Shown piece by piece: positions 52,666-62,144 of a stretch of 64,000 nt of DNA. Source of the DNA: Capnocytophaga stomatis (GTDB lineage: Bacteria > Bacteroidota > Bacteroidia > Flavobacteriales > Flavobacteriaceae); contig NZ_CP022387.1 in assembly GCF_002302635.1 (NCBI RefSeq), forward strand, positions 2,480,001 through 2,544,000, written 5' to 3'. Each line of letters begins with the position of its first letter. Within the stretch, counting starts at the first letter, position 1. Below the pieces are notes generated by a model. That model did not search any database, was not told where the DNA came from, and saw only the letters and a list, made by a program, of their open reading frames with translations. The position numbers and the translations under genes were made by a program.

Positions 52666-54792
52666 CTAATTCTTAACCTCTGTAATTCCTGATGACAGCA
52701 GTTTCTCCTGTACTTCGTGGTTCATTACCTGATACCCCCACAAATAACGGTTAAATTTCGATTTTCCTTGCGTGATGGAACGCAACGAGGTAGAATATCC
52801 GTACATTTCCGCAATTGGAACTAACGCCTTAATTTGCTGATATTGACGAATATTGTCAATCCCTGTGATAACGGCTCTTCGGCTTTGCAAATCGGTCATT
52901 ACATCGCCCATCGCAACGGTATCGCAAAGCACTTCCAACTCGTAAATGGGTTCCATAATTTTCGGAGAGGCATTTTTGAAGGCTTCCGAAAAACCTGCCG
53001 ATGCCGCCAACTGAAACGCAATATCGTTAGAATCAACAGGATGCATTTTTCCGTCGAAAATACTTACACGTATGTTTTGGCAATACGAACCCGTTAGAGG
53101 TCCTTCTTCCATTTTGGTCATTATTCCTTTTTTAATGGCACTGATAAAACGCGTGTCAATACTTCCGCCCACGATGCACCACAAGAAATGCAGATGTCCG
53201 CCCCAAGGCAGTTCGATAAGTTCCTCCTTACGAACGTTCAAATCAGTAGGCAAAGGAGCATTTTCATCATAAGGTTCAATGCGTAAATGCACTTCGGCAA
53301 ACTGTCCCGCTCCACCCGATTGTTTTTTATGACGATATTGAGCTTCAGCAGCTTTTGAAATGGTTTCACGATACGGAATTTTCGGACGAATAAGTTCCAT
53401 ATCAATATTATATAACGATTTGATGCGTTGTTTTACCACATCGAAGTGCATTTGACCTTGTCCGTGAATGATGGTTTGTTTCAGTTCGGGCGAATATTGC
53501 AAAGTGAAAGTTGGGTCTTCTTCCTGAATGATATGCAGGGCGTTAGTTAGTTTTTCAAAATCCGATTTTGAAGGAGGAACCACCGCCATACGAATTTTCA
53601 TTTGAGGGAATTTTATCTTCTTGATTTGAATTTCGTGATGTCCTTCGCCATTCAAAGTATTGTTTGTGTGTGAATTTTTGAGTTTTATCGTAACTCCCAA
53701 ATCACCAGCGACTAACGCCTCTACAGATTCTCTGTTTTTTCCGTTTACTACAAATATTTTATTTATGCGTTCGTCTTCGCCATTCATTTGATTTTTAAGC
53801 GTTTCACCGCTTTTGAGCGTTCCGCTATATACTTTGAAATAACTGAGTTCTCCAATTTGTGGTTCGTTCAGTGTTTTGTAGATAAAAATACTTGTAGGAA
53901 GAGAGGCATCGGGAGCGATTGTTTGACCGTTTTGAAGTTCTTTATCAGGTTGTTGCAAAGGTGAAGGGCAAATATCACGAATGAAACCCATAATGCGTCC
54001 GGTTCCTTTATTTTCTTTTGCCGAAGCACAGAAAACAGGGAAGAAATTTTGTTTTCCCATAGCCAACTGAAGCCCTTTGGTAAGTTCTTCTTCGGTTAAT
54101 GTTCCTTGCTCAAAATAGCGTTCCATTAGTCCTTCTTCTTCCTCAGCGGCTATTTCAACAAGCTGATTGTGAATTTGTTTTGCTCGTTCGAGTACTTCTG
54201 TTGGAATAGGTTCTTTTTTAGGTTTTCCTCCGTTGGAATCGAAAGTGTACATTGTCATACGCAACGCATCAACGATGTGGTTGAATCCGTTTTCCAATTT
54301 GTAAGGGAACTGAACTTCAACCACTTTGCTTCCGAAAGTGTTTTTGATTTCTTGAAGTGATTTTTCAAAGTCAGCCTTTTCGTGGTCTAATTGATTGATT
54401 ACAAATAGGGTAGGGGTTTTAAATTCTTCAATATAATCTTTATGAAGCTCATTTTCAACCTCAATTCCTTCTTTGGCATTGATTACCATTACCGCCGTGT
54501 CGGCAACTTTTAATCCTGAGATAGCTTCTCCGATAAAATCATCAAAACCAGGGGTGTCGATGAAATTAATTTTTGCATTTCCCCAAAAAACGTGCATCAA
54601 TGAACTGAAAATACTGTATTTCTTTTCTTTTTCCATTTCGTGAAAATCAGAAATTGTATTTCCTTCTTCAATGTTTCCGATGCGTGTGGTAGCTCCTGAT
54701 TCAAACAACATTGTTTCCACCAAAGATGTTTTTCCACTTCCTGCGTGCCCTAACAAGACAGCATTCCGAATATTATTTGTATTATAATCCAT
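52666..54792 (-). CDS. Elongation factor G-like translational GTPase
   Basis: 708 residues from ATG 54792 (MDYNTNNIRN). The longer reading to 54855 begins upstream of the -7 box TACCTTTA (54830-54837). Five EF-G domains are expected. G1 GHAGSGKTSL, G3 DTPGFDDF, G4 NQLD (Gln in place of the usual Lys of NKxD). The G1 and switch regions differ from canonical FusA and fit the second EF-G class of Bacteroidota. The C-terminus KFNRYLWGYQVMNHEVQEKL is duplicated in the remnant at 50381-50516. Role: ribosome translocation or recycling; which of these cannot be decided here. Confidence 0.85.
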   Translation of the reverse strand: MDYNTNNIRNAVLLGHAGSGKTSLVETMLFESGATTRIGNIEEGNTISDFHEMEKEKKYSIFSSLMHVFWGNAKINFIDTPGFDDFIGEAISGLKVADTAVMVINAKEGIEVENELHKDYIEEFKTPTLFVINQLDHEKADFEKSLQEIKNTFGSKVVEVQFPYKLENGFNHIVDALRMTMYTFDSNGGKPKKEPIPTEVLERAKQIHNQLVEIAAEEEEGLMERYFEQGTLTEEELTKGLQLAMGKQNFFPVFCASAKENKGTGRIMGFIRDICPSPLQQPDKELQNGQTIAPDASLPTSIFIYKTLNEPQIGELSYFKVYSGTLKSGETLKNQMNGEDERINKIFVVNGKNRESVEALVAGDLGVTIKLKNSHTNNTLNGEGHHEIQIKKIKFPQMKIRMAVVPPSKSDFEKLTNALHIIQEEDPTFTLQYSPELKQTIIHGQGQMHFDVVKQRIKSLYNIDMELIRPKIPYRETISKAAEAQYRHKKQSGGAGQFAEVHLRIEPYDENAPLPTDLNVRKEELIELPWGGHLHFLWCIVGGSIDTRFISAIKKGIMTKMEEGPLTGSYCQNIRVSIFDGKMHPVDSNDIAFQLAASAGFSEAFKNASPKIMEPIYELEVLCDTVAMGDVMTDLQSRRAVITGIDNIRQYQQIKALVPIAEMYGYSTSLRSITQGKSKFNRYLWGYQVMNHEVQEKLLSSGITEVKN

Positions 54793-54829
54793 AATGAATA
54801 AATTTTTTGATTGTGTTAAAAATACCCCA

Positions 54830-54861
54830 TAAAGGTATAAAAAAGTAAAACACAAAGCAAA
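54830..54861 (-). promoter_or_regulatory. Promoter of the EF-G gene
   Basis: Minus strand: TTTG (54861-54858), 20-base spacer, TACCTTTA (54837-54830). One mismatch in the last base of the -7 box. Confidence 0.5.
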
Positions 54862-54957
54862 ATAATTTTCATTTTTTTACTTTTTGGAAAAGATGATAAT
54901 TTTCTTTTTTTAAAATTATTTTTTGTATATATTTGTTTATTAATATTTTATAAAAAA

Positions 54958-54992
54958 TAAAACAGACTGTCTAAAAAGGTAGTCTGTTTTTG
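54958..54992 (-). terminator. Terminator of the kelch-symporter gene
   Basis: AAAACAGACT / AGTCTGTTTT with a 12-base loop, A and T flanks, 19 bases after the stop at 55011. Confidence 0.8.
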
Positions 54993-55010
54993 TTTTATTT
55001 CGATTTTTTA

Positions 55011-57644
55011 TTATTTCTTTCTTGTTTTCCAAGTGATTGATTCAATTCCTTTCTGATTCGGGATAAACAAGCTGAAGATAAATGCAATAACTATGTTGGA
55101 AACCATTCCAATGAGTCCGTAAAGCAGAAATGAAAGTCCTGTGTGAGATTTTACCAAATAGAGGATAATCACGCCGGAAACCAACCCGATGAAAGCTGCA
55201 ACAGAGCCCACACGAGGGAAAAATATTCCTAAAATAAACAAAGCTCCCAATCCGCTGGTTAACAATCCTAAGAAGGTATTGAATTGGTCCCAAAGTGAAG
55301 CTATGTTCCACGTAGCCAGTATTATAGCCATTCCTGTTCCTAATAACCCAACAATAACTCCCGACCATCGGGCTACGGTCATTTGCCCTTTGAATGAAGT
55401 GTTTTTGAACAAAGTTTTGTAAAAATCGGAAGTAATTACCGCCGAAACCGAATTGATGTTTGATGACAAAGTACTCATTGCAGCCGCAAAAATTGAAGCT
55501 ATCAATAGTCCTGATAATCCCGTAGGCATTTGTGAAACAATGAATTGAGGGAAAATGGAATCGATATTAGGGTCAGTAATCGACATTTGTTCAGGATTGG
55601 ATTTGTAGAACGCAAATAACCCCGTTCCGAGAAGGAAAAACAAAATGCTTACAGGCACACTTACAATCCCATTGAGCCAAATACTTTTGGCTGTGGCTTT
55701 TTCATTCACGGTGGACATATATCGTTGCACTACCGATTGGTCGCTGGTGTATGAAATCAAAGTATTTGCAAGTCCGCCGAAAACTACGACCCAAAAAACA
55801 GGTTGTGAAAAATCAAATCGGAAATCAAACGTGTCTAATTTATTGAAAGTCATTGTTGTATTCCAAAATTCACTGATGCCACCTTCAATTCCTGTAATCA
55901 TCACTACCAGAGCAGCGATAGCCCCTCCAACCAAGATAAACCCTTGAATAACATCGCCCCAAACCACAGCTTCCATTCCGCCACTCGTTGAATATATGAT
56001 AGTTACGAAACTCATTATCAAAATGGCATAATAAATATTAAATCCGGTAACGATGTTTAACGCTAATGAAGGTAAAAAAAGCACGATGGCAATTCGGCTT
56101 ATCATAAAAAAAGTAAAGAAAGCCGATGCAACCCAACGAATTGGGCGATTAAATCGAATTTCTAAATATTGGTAAGCCGTATCGAGTTTGAAACGCAAGA
56201 AAAAAGGCAGAAAAAAGCGAATAATTATGGGAACAGCCAAAATTATTGTCATATTGAACATCAACATACGCCAATCGGTAGCGTAAGTTTTAGCTGGAAT
56301 GGAAATGAACGTAATGGCACTGAGCATAGTAGCAAAAATACTCACACCCACCGCCCACCAAGGGATACGTCCGCCACCTTTGAAATAGTCTTCGGTGTTG
56401 TTATTGTTTTTCATAAAGAAAAATCCAAGCCACAACATTCCGATAAAGTAAAGTGCTAATACTGCGTAATTTAGCCAACCGAAGCCTTCTCCTTTTGAAA
56501 GTGATAATTTAGTAATTAAAGATGAGCGAATTCCCGGTTTTTGTTCTCCTCCGGCAATATAAATATCCTGATTTTGAGCATCATAAAAAGCGGAAGCCAC
56601 AGCTACTGTATTGTCAGCTTTTCCCAACGTGAACCATTCATCGGTAATTGTATTGTAAACCAAAATTTCTTTTTCAAAACCTTGATGATTTTTCCAAAGT
56701 TCGTTACGAAGTTCTGTGTTTCCGTCATTGATAGCTTTTTCTACTTTATTGAAAACAAGACCTGTATCTCCACCAAAAAGCAAAATACTTGAAGCTCCCA
56801 CTTTTGTGGCCGTTGAAACTGCCAGAGGTAAATTTCCTTTTGAATTTTGGATGTTTTTTTTATCAATCCATTGATTTTTAGAAGGTTTGAATTGATAAAC
56901 ATCACTGTAAAAAGCAGTAATATCAGCGTTGTTGCGACTTCTTCCTCCAAAAACAAAAACTGAAATCTCCTCTCCATCTTGTTGAGCAACGGCTGCCGCT
57001 CCTGAAACGTTTTTCGGATAATCCGGTAATTTTTGCCAGCCTTTTTCAGAATTGTTTATATCCAATTTGATAAATTGCTGAGAGGAATTTCCATCAATGG
57101 TTTGTCCTCCAACTACATACACTTGACTTAAGTTAGAAGTTGCTGCTGCACTTTTTACTGCTGTTGGCAAATCTGGCAAGTTTGTAATTTTTATTTTTTT
57201 ATTTTCGTAAGAAATTAAAAAAGTTTTTGCTGAAATTCCGTTAGGTGTCTGTCCTCCAATGCAAAGCAATCCTTCAGGAAGAGAAATACAGGTTCCTTCG
57301 GCTATGGCTTCGGGTAAATCTTCTCCTTGATAAACGACCGATAATTTTCCGTCAGCTAATGTTTCAAATACGAAAACAGTTTTGGAAAATTCTTTTTTAC
57401 CTCCTTGCCAAGGTTTTTCATTCGGGAAATATGAACCACCTGCTAATATGAAAAACTGTTTGTGTTTTCCGAAGTAAGTCCCTGCTAGCCCTTCGTGAAA
57501 TTGCTTTTCTTTCAATGAGTTACTATTCCAAACAACGGATTGTTTAAGTTGGTTGATGCTTTTTTCTTGCTGTGCTTTTAAAGAAAAGACCATACCAAAG
57601 AAAAAAAGAATAAAAAAAACGATTGGGTAATAATTTTTTCTCAT
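55011..57644 (-). CDS. Kelch (NanM-like) domain fused to a sodium:solute symporter
   Basis: 877 residues. Signal peptide (1-24), then a kelch beta-propeller (about 40-385) of the cyclically permuted mutarotase family, with repeats marked by GG pairs (FILAGGSYFP, LLCIGGQTPNG, VYVVGGQTIDG, VFVFGGRSRNN, ILLFGGDTGLV, IYIAGGEQKPG). From about residue 395 there are 13 membrane helices of the SSS family (GGGRIPWWAVGVSIFATMLS, YSTSGGMEAVVWGDVIQGF). NanM epimerises N-acetylneuraminate in E. coli; SSS relatives import sialic acid. The fusion therefore probably converts and imports sialic acid or a related sugar in one protein. Substrate is inferred from both halves. Confidence 0.85.
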   Translation of the reverse strand: MRKNYYPIVFFILFFFGMVFSLKAQQEKSINQLKQSVVWNSNSLKEKQFHEGLAGTYFGKHKQFFILAGGSYFPNEKPWQGGKKEFSKTVFVFETLADGKLSVVYQGEDLPEAIAEGTCISLPEGLLCIGGQTPNGISAKTFLISYENKKIKITNLPDLPTAVKSAAATSNLSQVYVVGGQTIDGNSSQQFIKLDINNSEKGWQKLPDYPKNVSGAAAVAQQDGEEISVFVFGGRSRNNADITAFYSDVYQFKPSKNQWIDKKNIQNSKGNLPLAVSTATKVGASSILLFGGDTGLVFNKVEKAINDGNTELRNELWKNHQGFEKEILVYNTITDEWFTLGKADNTVAVASAFYDAQNQDIYIAGGEQKPGIRSSLITKLSLSKGEGFGWLNYAVLALYFIGMLWLGFFFMKNNNNTEDYFKGGGRIPWWAVGVSIFATMLSAITFISIPAKTYATDWRMLMFNMTIILAVPIIIRFFLPFFLRFKLDTAYQYLEIRFNRPIRWVASAFFTFFMISRIAIVLFLPSLALNIVTGFNIYYAILIMSFVTIIYSTSGGMEAVVWGDVIQGFILVGGAIAALVVMITGIEGGISEFWNTTMTFNKLDTFDFRFDFSQPVFWVVVFGGLANTLISYTSDQSVVQRYMSTVNEKATAKSIWLNGIVSVPVSILFFLLGTGLFAFYKSNPEQMSITDPNIDSIFPQFIVSQMPTGLSGLLIASIFAAAMSTLSSNINSVSAVITSDFYKTLFKNTSFKGQMTVARWSGVIVGLLGTGMAIILATWNIASLWDQFNTFLGLLTSGLGALFILGIFFPRVGSVAAFIGLVSGVIILYLVKSHTGLSFLLYGLIGMVSNIVIAFIFSLFIPNQKGIESITWKTRKK

Positions 57645-57663
57645 AACAAAAATTTTGGTCTTA

Positions 57664-57695
57664 CAAAGGTATATTTTTTAATTGCTAAAATCAAG
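57664..57695 (-). promoter_or_regulatory. Promoter of the kelch-symporter gene
   Basis: Minus strand: CTTG (57695-57692), 20 bases, TACCTTTG (57671-57664); perfect -7, one mismatch at -33. Confidence 0.6.
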
Positions 57696-57730
57696 AAAAA
57701 GAAGGTTATATTTGAGTAAAGAGCTAAAAA

Positions 57731-57762
57731 TTTCATAGTAATGGAACTTTTTTATACTTTTG
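57731..57762 (+). promoter_or_regulatory. Promoter of the DUF3109 gene
   Basis: TTTC (57731-57734), 20-base spacer, TACTTTTG (57755-57762). Confidence 0.6.
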
Positions 57763-57792
57763 CACCCCAAAATATTTTTGTAAATTAGAAAA

Positions 57793-58383
57793 ATGATACA
57801 AATCGGTGAAACCATAATCTCTGAAGATATTATTGAGAATGATTTTGTTTGTAATCTAAATGCTTGTGCAGGAGCTTGTTGTATAGAAGGCGATGCAGGG
57901 GCACCTGTGGAAGAAAGTGAACTCAAAATATTAGAAAAAGTTTACGATAAAGTAGCTCCGTATCTTACTACAAAAGGAACGCAATCAATTGAAAAACAAG
58001 GAGTTTATGTGAAAGGAGAAGATGGAGAATGGGAGACTCCACTCATTGATGGAGGAGAGTGTGCTTACGTAATCCGAAATGAGAAAGGATGGGCTTTGTG
58101 TGCTATAGAACAGGCTTACAACGATGGTAAAATTGATTGGAAGAAGCCGATTTCTTGCCATTTGTATCCAATTCGTTTACAGGAATATACTTCTTTTACG
58201 GCGGTAAATTACAATCGTTGGCAAATTTGTGACGATGCTTGCAGTTTAGGAAAAGAACTTCAGGTTCCGGTGTATAAGTTTGTAAAAGAGGCTCTTATCA
58301 GAAAATTTGGAGAAGAATGGTACAAAGAATTGGAGCTAATTGCAGAGTATTTGAAAACCGAAACTAAAAAAACAAGAAAATAG
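57793..58383 (+). CDS. DUF3109 cysteine-cluster protein
   Basis: 196 residues. The N-terminal cysteines C20-x4-C25-x3-C29-C30 (FVCNLNACAGACCIEGDAGAP) and later cysteines in GGECAYV, LCAIEQAY, ISCHLYPIR and ICDDACSLG match the DUF3109 pattern, related to YkgJ-type iron-sulfur or zinc cluster proteins. Cytoplasmic, no signal peptide. Function unknown. It converges on rimM with a 20-base gap and no obvious terminator. Confidence 0.85.
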   Translation: MIQIGETIISEDIIENDFVCNLNACAGACCIEGDAGAPVEESELKILEKVYDKVAPYLTTKGTQSIEKQGVYVKGEDGEWETPLIDGGECAYVIRNEKGWALCAIEQAYNDGKIDWKKPISCHLYPIRLQEYTSFTAVNYNRWQICDDACSLGKELQVPVYKFVKEALIRKFGEEWYKELELIAEYLKTETKKTRK

Positions 58384-58403
58384 AAGCAAAGTAAAAACGA
58401 CTA

Positions 58404-58931
58404 CTAATCAAGGTATAAATCAATTAAGCCTTCAGGAGTTTTTACAATGATTTTTTTGTTTTCTCTGTCCACTTTCTCAATAAATTCGTCATTCATTGGA
58501 ATGAGGATTTCTTTGTCATTATTTTCCACTTCAAATAAGGCTTGTGAAGTGCTGTCGTTTACACCAATAATTTTTCCAACATAACCGTATTCTACATCTT
58601 CCATTGTAAATCCGATAATTTCGTGATAGTAGAATTTATTTCCGGTTAATTTTGGAAGAAAGGAGAGAGGCAAGTAAAGTTTATGTTTTAACAAAGCATC
58701 GGCATCTGACTCATTTTCAATGTCTTCAAATTTAATTCGCAATAAGTCAGATTTGTGTAAGGAACATTTTTCAACAAAAAAAGGAACCAGATTATTGCCT
58801 AAGGCAATAAATACTGATTCCAAATTTTCGTACAATTCGGGGTCGTCAGAGTCTAATTTTACCAAAACTTCCCCTTTAAAACTGAATTTTGATACAATTG
58901 TTCCTACATAAAAACAATCTTTCAAAGTCAT
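58404..58931 (-). CDS. rimM: Ribosome maturation factor RimM
   Basis: 175 residues. Two beta-barrel domains: N-terminal FYVGTIVSKFSFKGEVLVKLDSD (4-26) and C-terminal PRC-barrel (about 95-175; YYHEIIGFTMEDVEYGYVGK, ILIPMNDEFIEKVDRENK). Assists 30S subunit assembly, acting with S19. Directly after rpsP with 1 base between genes, the classic rpsP-rimM operon. Confidence 0.94.
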   Translation of the reverse strand: MTLKDCFYVGTIVSKFSFKGEVLVKLDSDDPELYENLESVFIALGNNLVPFFVEKCSLHKSDLLRIKFEDIENESDADALLKHKLYLPLSFLPKLTGNKFYYHEIIGFTMEDVEYGYVGKIIGVNDSTSQALFEVENNDKEILIPMNDEFIEKVDRENKKIIVKTPEGLIDLYLD

Positions 58932-58932
58932 A

Positions 58933-59454
58933 TTAAGCTTCAGTTTCGTTGTTCTCTTCGTTTGCTACCTCTGCATCAGCAACTTCTTCTGTTGCCTCAA
59001 CAGCTTTTGCTGCAGCTGCATTTTTACGTTTTTCATTGACTTCTTTCTCAGCTGCCAATGCACTTGCTTTTGCAGAAGCTTTGTCTTTTGCTAATTTTTC
59101 TTCTTTTGAAGAAATTTTTCCGGCTTTTTCTTCCAACCAAGCGTTGAATTTAGCTTCGGCTTGCTCCATAGTCAAAGCTCCTTTAGCAACACCACCCAAA
59201 AGGTGATATTTTAATAAAACACCTTTGTAAGAAAGGATTCTGCGAGCTGTTTCCGTAGGTTGAGCTCCGTTTTTCAACCATTTCACTGCTGCGTCAATGT
59301 TTAATTCAATTTGAGCAGGATTTGAAATAGGGTTGTAAGTTCCTATTTTTTCAAGGAATTTACCATCTCTTTTTGCACGAGAATCAGCTGCAACCACCCA
59401 GTAGAATGGTTTACCTTTTTTTCCGTGTCTTTGTAATCTGATTTTTACTGGCAT
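58933..59454 (-). CDS. rpsP: 30S ribosomal protein S16 with C-terminal extension
   Basis: 173 residues. The conserved core (1-85) starts PVKIRLQRHGKKGKPFYWVV and contains FLEKIGTYNP and GAQPTETARRIL. Residues about 105-173 are an Ala/Glu/Lys-rich extension, typical for Bacteroidota S16, which is about twice the E. coli length. A TATATTTG -7 box lies at 59503-59510 and a 5-bp hairpin (GAGGT-TCACG-ACCTC, 59470-59484) sits in the leader. Confidence 0.97.
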   Translation of the reverse strand: MPVKIRLQRHGKKGKPFYWVVAADSRAKRDGKFLEKIGTYNPISNPAQIELNIDAAVKWLKNGAQPTETARRILSYKGVLLKYHLLGGVAKGALTMEQAEAKFNAWLEEKAGKISSKEEKLAKDKASAKASALAAEKEVNEKRKNAAAAKAVEATEEVADAEVANEENNETEA

Positions 59455-59469
59455 AAGTATTTAATTTGT

Positions 59470-59510
59470 GAGGTTCACGACCTCGATTATTAATTCAGGG
59501 TGCAAATATA
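59470..59510 (-). promoter_or_regulatory. -7 box and leader hairpin of rpsP-rimM
   Basis: Minus-strand TATATTTG at 59510-59503; 19 bases later in the transcript a small GAGGT/ACCTC hairpin (59470-59484) precedes the ATG by 15 bases, possibly a translational control element. Confidence 0.45.
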
Positions 59511-59566
59511 TATCTATTTTTTGAAATAGAAACAGAATTGAATAAAAATATTTCTATAAAGTATAA

Positions 59567-60559
59567 TTATTTAAAAATCAAAGTGAAAATACTTCCTTTT
59601 TCGTTGGATTGTACTGTTATTTTCCCGTTGTGCCGAAGCATAATTTGTCTGCAAAGACTTAAACCTATTCCGGAACCGCTTGTTTTTGTAGAATAAAAAG
59701 GAATGAAAATTTTGTCAATTGCTTCGGAGGAAATCCCACAACCATTGTCTTTCACGGAAATATGTACTTCATTTCCTATTTTGGCAGCCGTTACATTTAC
59801 CTTGGATTCGGTATTTTCTTTACCAGCCTCGTGAGCATTTTTCAGCAAGTTGATAAGAACCTGCTCTAACATATTTCTGTCGGCGTTAAGCGTAAGTTTT
59901 TCAGGATAAACAGAATATGTGAAATTTATTTTATCAGAAGCCACCAATTGTTGCAAAGAATTTAGCATTTGTTCTAAATAAATGGGTTGTAGAATAGGTT
60001 CAGGAATTCGTGTAAGTTTACGATAATTTTCCACGAAAGTAAGTAAACCTTTGCTTCGTTTGTGAATGATTTCCATTGCTTGATGCATCGTTTTGTATTG
60101 AGTAGAACTTACTTCTTTGTGATTTTTTTCTTCACTTAAAGTTTCTGATAACGAGATTATTGGAGCAATGCTATTCATAATTTCGTGCGTGAGAACGCTG
60201 ATTAATTTCTGCCAAGCTTTGGTTTCTGTTTCGTCCATCATTAGGTTTTGTGTACGATTTCGGAAAGCAGTAAGGGCTTCATTCATCTCTTGATGCAAGT
60301 TGTTGATTTCGTCCTTGGATTTGCTATTTGTGAAATTGTATGAAAAATCGGAATGGCGAATACTCATAATCATTCGGTTCATTTTGTCAATCAAACGCTG
60401 ACGGTCTTGATAAAGTGAGACGGATATTCCAACAACTGATAACCAAATAAATACTGCCGAAAAATAGAAATTCTGCACAAATAGCCAAGTTCCTAAGATT
60501 GAAAGGAAAATGTTCGCAATTATTTTTATTATGAATAAATATTTAGTCTGAATTTTCAT
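59567..60559 (-). CDS. Sensor histidine kinase, NtrB-like
   Basis: 330 residues from ATG 60559, which overlaps the regulator gene stop by 17 bases, so translation is probably coupled; the reading from 60586 is inside the regulator gene. Two membrane helices close to the N-terminus (about 8-27 and 30-50) with a very short periplasmic loop, a linker, H-box LTHEIMNSIAP (His autophosphorylation), N-box LINLLKNAHEAG, G1 VKDNGCGIS and G2 GSGIGLSLC. Signal unknown, likely membrane-derived. It partners the sigma-54 regulator encoded just upstream. Confidence 0.92.
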   Translation of the reverse strand: MKIQTKYLFIIKIIANIFLSILGTWLFVQNFYFSAVFIWLSVVGISVSLYQDRQRLIDKMNRMIMSIRHSDFSYNFTNSKSKDEINNLHQEMNEALTAFRNRTQNLMMDETETKAWQKLISVLTHEIMNSIAPIISLSETLSEEKNHKEVSSTQYKTMHQAMEIIHKRSKGLLTFVENYRKLTRIPEPILQPIYLEQMLNSLQQLVASDKINFTYSVYPEKLTLNADRNMLEQVLINLLKNAHEAGKENTESKVNVTAAKIGNEVHISVKDNGCGISSEAIDKIFIPFYSTKTSGSGIGLSLCRQIMLRHNGKITVQSNEKGSIFTLIFK

Positions 60560-61904
60560 ATTTTTCGATTTTTCGGTAAAGTGCAAATCGTGAAATTCCT
60601 AACAGCTCAGAAGCTTGATTCATATTGCCGTTGCATTGTTTTAATGCGGAATCAATAGCTCGTTTTTCTAAAAGTTCCAGATTCAAAATTTCAGAATTTC
60701 TTTTATGATTGGTAGCAGGTTTCAACATAAAGTCATCGGGTAGCAAGCTATTTCCCGAAGCTAAAATCACAGCACGTTCCATAGCGTGTTGTAGCTCACG
60801 AACATTACCCGCCCAATTGTACTGCTTGAGTTTGCGTTGTGCTTGAGGCGATATAAAGCGTATTTCTTTTTTATACTTTCGATTGTATTTTTTCAAAAAG
60901 TGTTCTGCAAGTAACAAAATATCTCCTTCTCTTTCTCGCAAAGGAGGAATGTGTAATTCAATGGTATTAATTCGGTAAAGTAAGTCCTGACGGAAAGAGC
61001 CGTTTTCTACCATTTGATGTATGTCCGCATTCGTGGCACAAATTAGCCTTACATTAATAGGAATGGGAGTGGTTGCCCCAACTCGGATAATTTGCTTTTT
61101 TTCGATGGCTGTCAGTAATTTAGCCTGCATAGCGAGAGATAAATTTCCGATTTCATCAAGAAAAAGCGTTCCTCCTGAAGCTAATTCAAAACGTCCTTTT
61201 TTCTCCTTTTTTGCATCGGTAAAGGCTCCTTTTTCGTGTCCAAAAAGCTCACTTTCAAAAAGTTGTTCAGGAATGCTTCCTAAATCAATGTGTACAAAAG
61301 GTTTTTCTGAAAGAGGAGATTTGCAATATAACAGATTAGCTATCAGGTCTTTCCCTGTTCCGTTTTCACCCAAAATCAATATGTTTGCATCAGTATTTTT
61401 TAACTTATCAATCATATTGAAAAGCGATAACATAGCGTCACTTTCTCCAATAATTTCAGGCATTACACGATTGCTTTCCAAGGCTTCAACCTGTTGTTTC
61501 AGGATGGAAACTTCGTTTTTACTCTTTTTAAGTGCAATGGCAGAAGATATGGTTGCCAGTAGTTTTTCTTTTTCCCAAGGCTTCGGGATGAAATCCGTGG
61601 CACCCGCTTTGATGGCTTGAACGGCTTTTTCCGTGTCGGCATAAGCAGTGATAAAGACAACAACGGCATTTGGATCTTTCTTTTTTATTTGTTTCAACCA
61701 AAAAAGCCCTTCTTGCCCACTTTCTGAATCCTTATTGAAATTCATATCCAGCAGAATAACATCCGGGACGAAAGTTTCCATAAAATGCTCAATGCGTTCC
61801 GGTTGTGTTGTTACTTTTATCTTTTCAACATATGACTGTAATAACAGATTCAAAGCGAAGAGTATATCTTCATTATCATCAACAATTAGTATTTTTCCAG
61901 ACAT
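60543..61904 (-). CDS. Sigma-54-dependent response regulator, NtrC family
   Basis: 453 residues. Receiver domain (1-125) with phosphoacceptor Asp53 in VILLDMNF; AAA+ domain (about 150-380) with Walker A GENGTGKD, the sigma-54 loop FGHEKGAFTDAKK (Asp in place of the second Gly of GAFTGA, common in Bacteroidota) and Walker B GGTLFLDEIG; C-terminal Fis-type helix-turn-helix (NMNQASELLGISRFALYRKI). Activates sigma-54 promoters; targets unknown. First gene of the two-component operon. Confidence 0.94.
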   Translation of the reverse strand: MSGKILIVDDNEDILFALNLLLQSYVEKIKVTTQPERIEHFMETFVPDVILLDMNFNKDSESGQEGLFWLKQIKKKDPNAVVVFITAYADTEKAVQAIKAGATDFIPKPWEKEKLLATISSAIALKKSKNEVSILKQQVEALESNRVMPEIIGESDAMLSLFNMIDKLKNTDANILILGENGTGKDLIANLLYCKSPLSEKPFVHIDLGSIPEQLFESELFGHEKGAFTDAKKEKKGRFELASGGTLFLDEIGNLSLAMQAKLLTAIEKKQIIRVGATTPIPINVRLICATNADIHQMVENGSFRQDLLYRINTIELHIPPLREREGDILLLAEHFLKKYNRKYKKEIRFISPQAQRKLKQYNWAGNVRELQHAMERAVILASGNSLLPDDFMLKPATNHKRNSEILNLELLEKRAIDSALKQCNGNMNQASELLGISRFALYRKIEKYENSD

Positions 61905-61927
61905 ATTTATTTTAAACTTTTCTCAGG

Positions 61928-61935
61928 CAAAGATA
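61928..61935 (-). promoter_or_regulatory. -7 box of the two-component operon
   Basis: Minus-strand TATCTTTG, perfect -7, 23 bases before ATG 61904; no -33 TTTG found. Confidence 0.5.
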
Positions 61936-62144
61936 CGGTTTTATTTTTAGAAAATAAGTGCGATTTAGCACCTAAAAAAGTGTGAAAACGCACAGGTAAA
62001 TGAAGCTCATTTCCTTTCAAGCAGATTGAAAAAGATTTGCTTTTCTCCAAAAACGAAAGTTTCTGAAGCTGATTTAAAAAACGCACTATGTATTAAAAGT
62101 TTATTTTAGAGCGATATTATTTAGAATTATTAAATTTTAATATG

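Noticed and set aside
54793-54855. Longer EF-G start
   Set aside because: The upstream codons overlap the promoter; family similarity starts at MDYNTNNIRN.
59567-61904. Sigma-54 promoters for the NtrC-type regulator within the window
   Set aside because: No site with both GG and GC elements at correct spacing was found by eye; absence is not proof.
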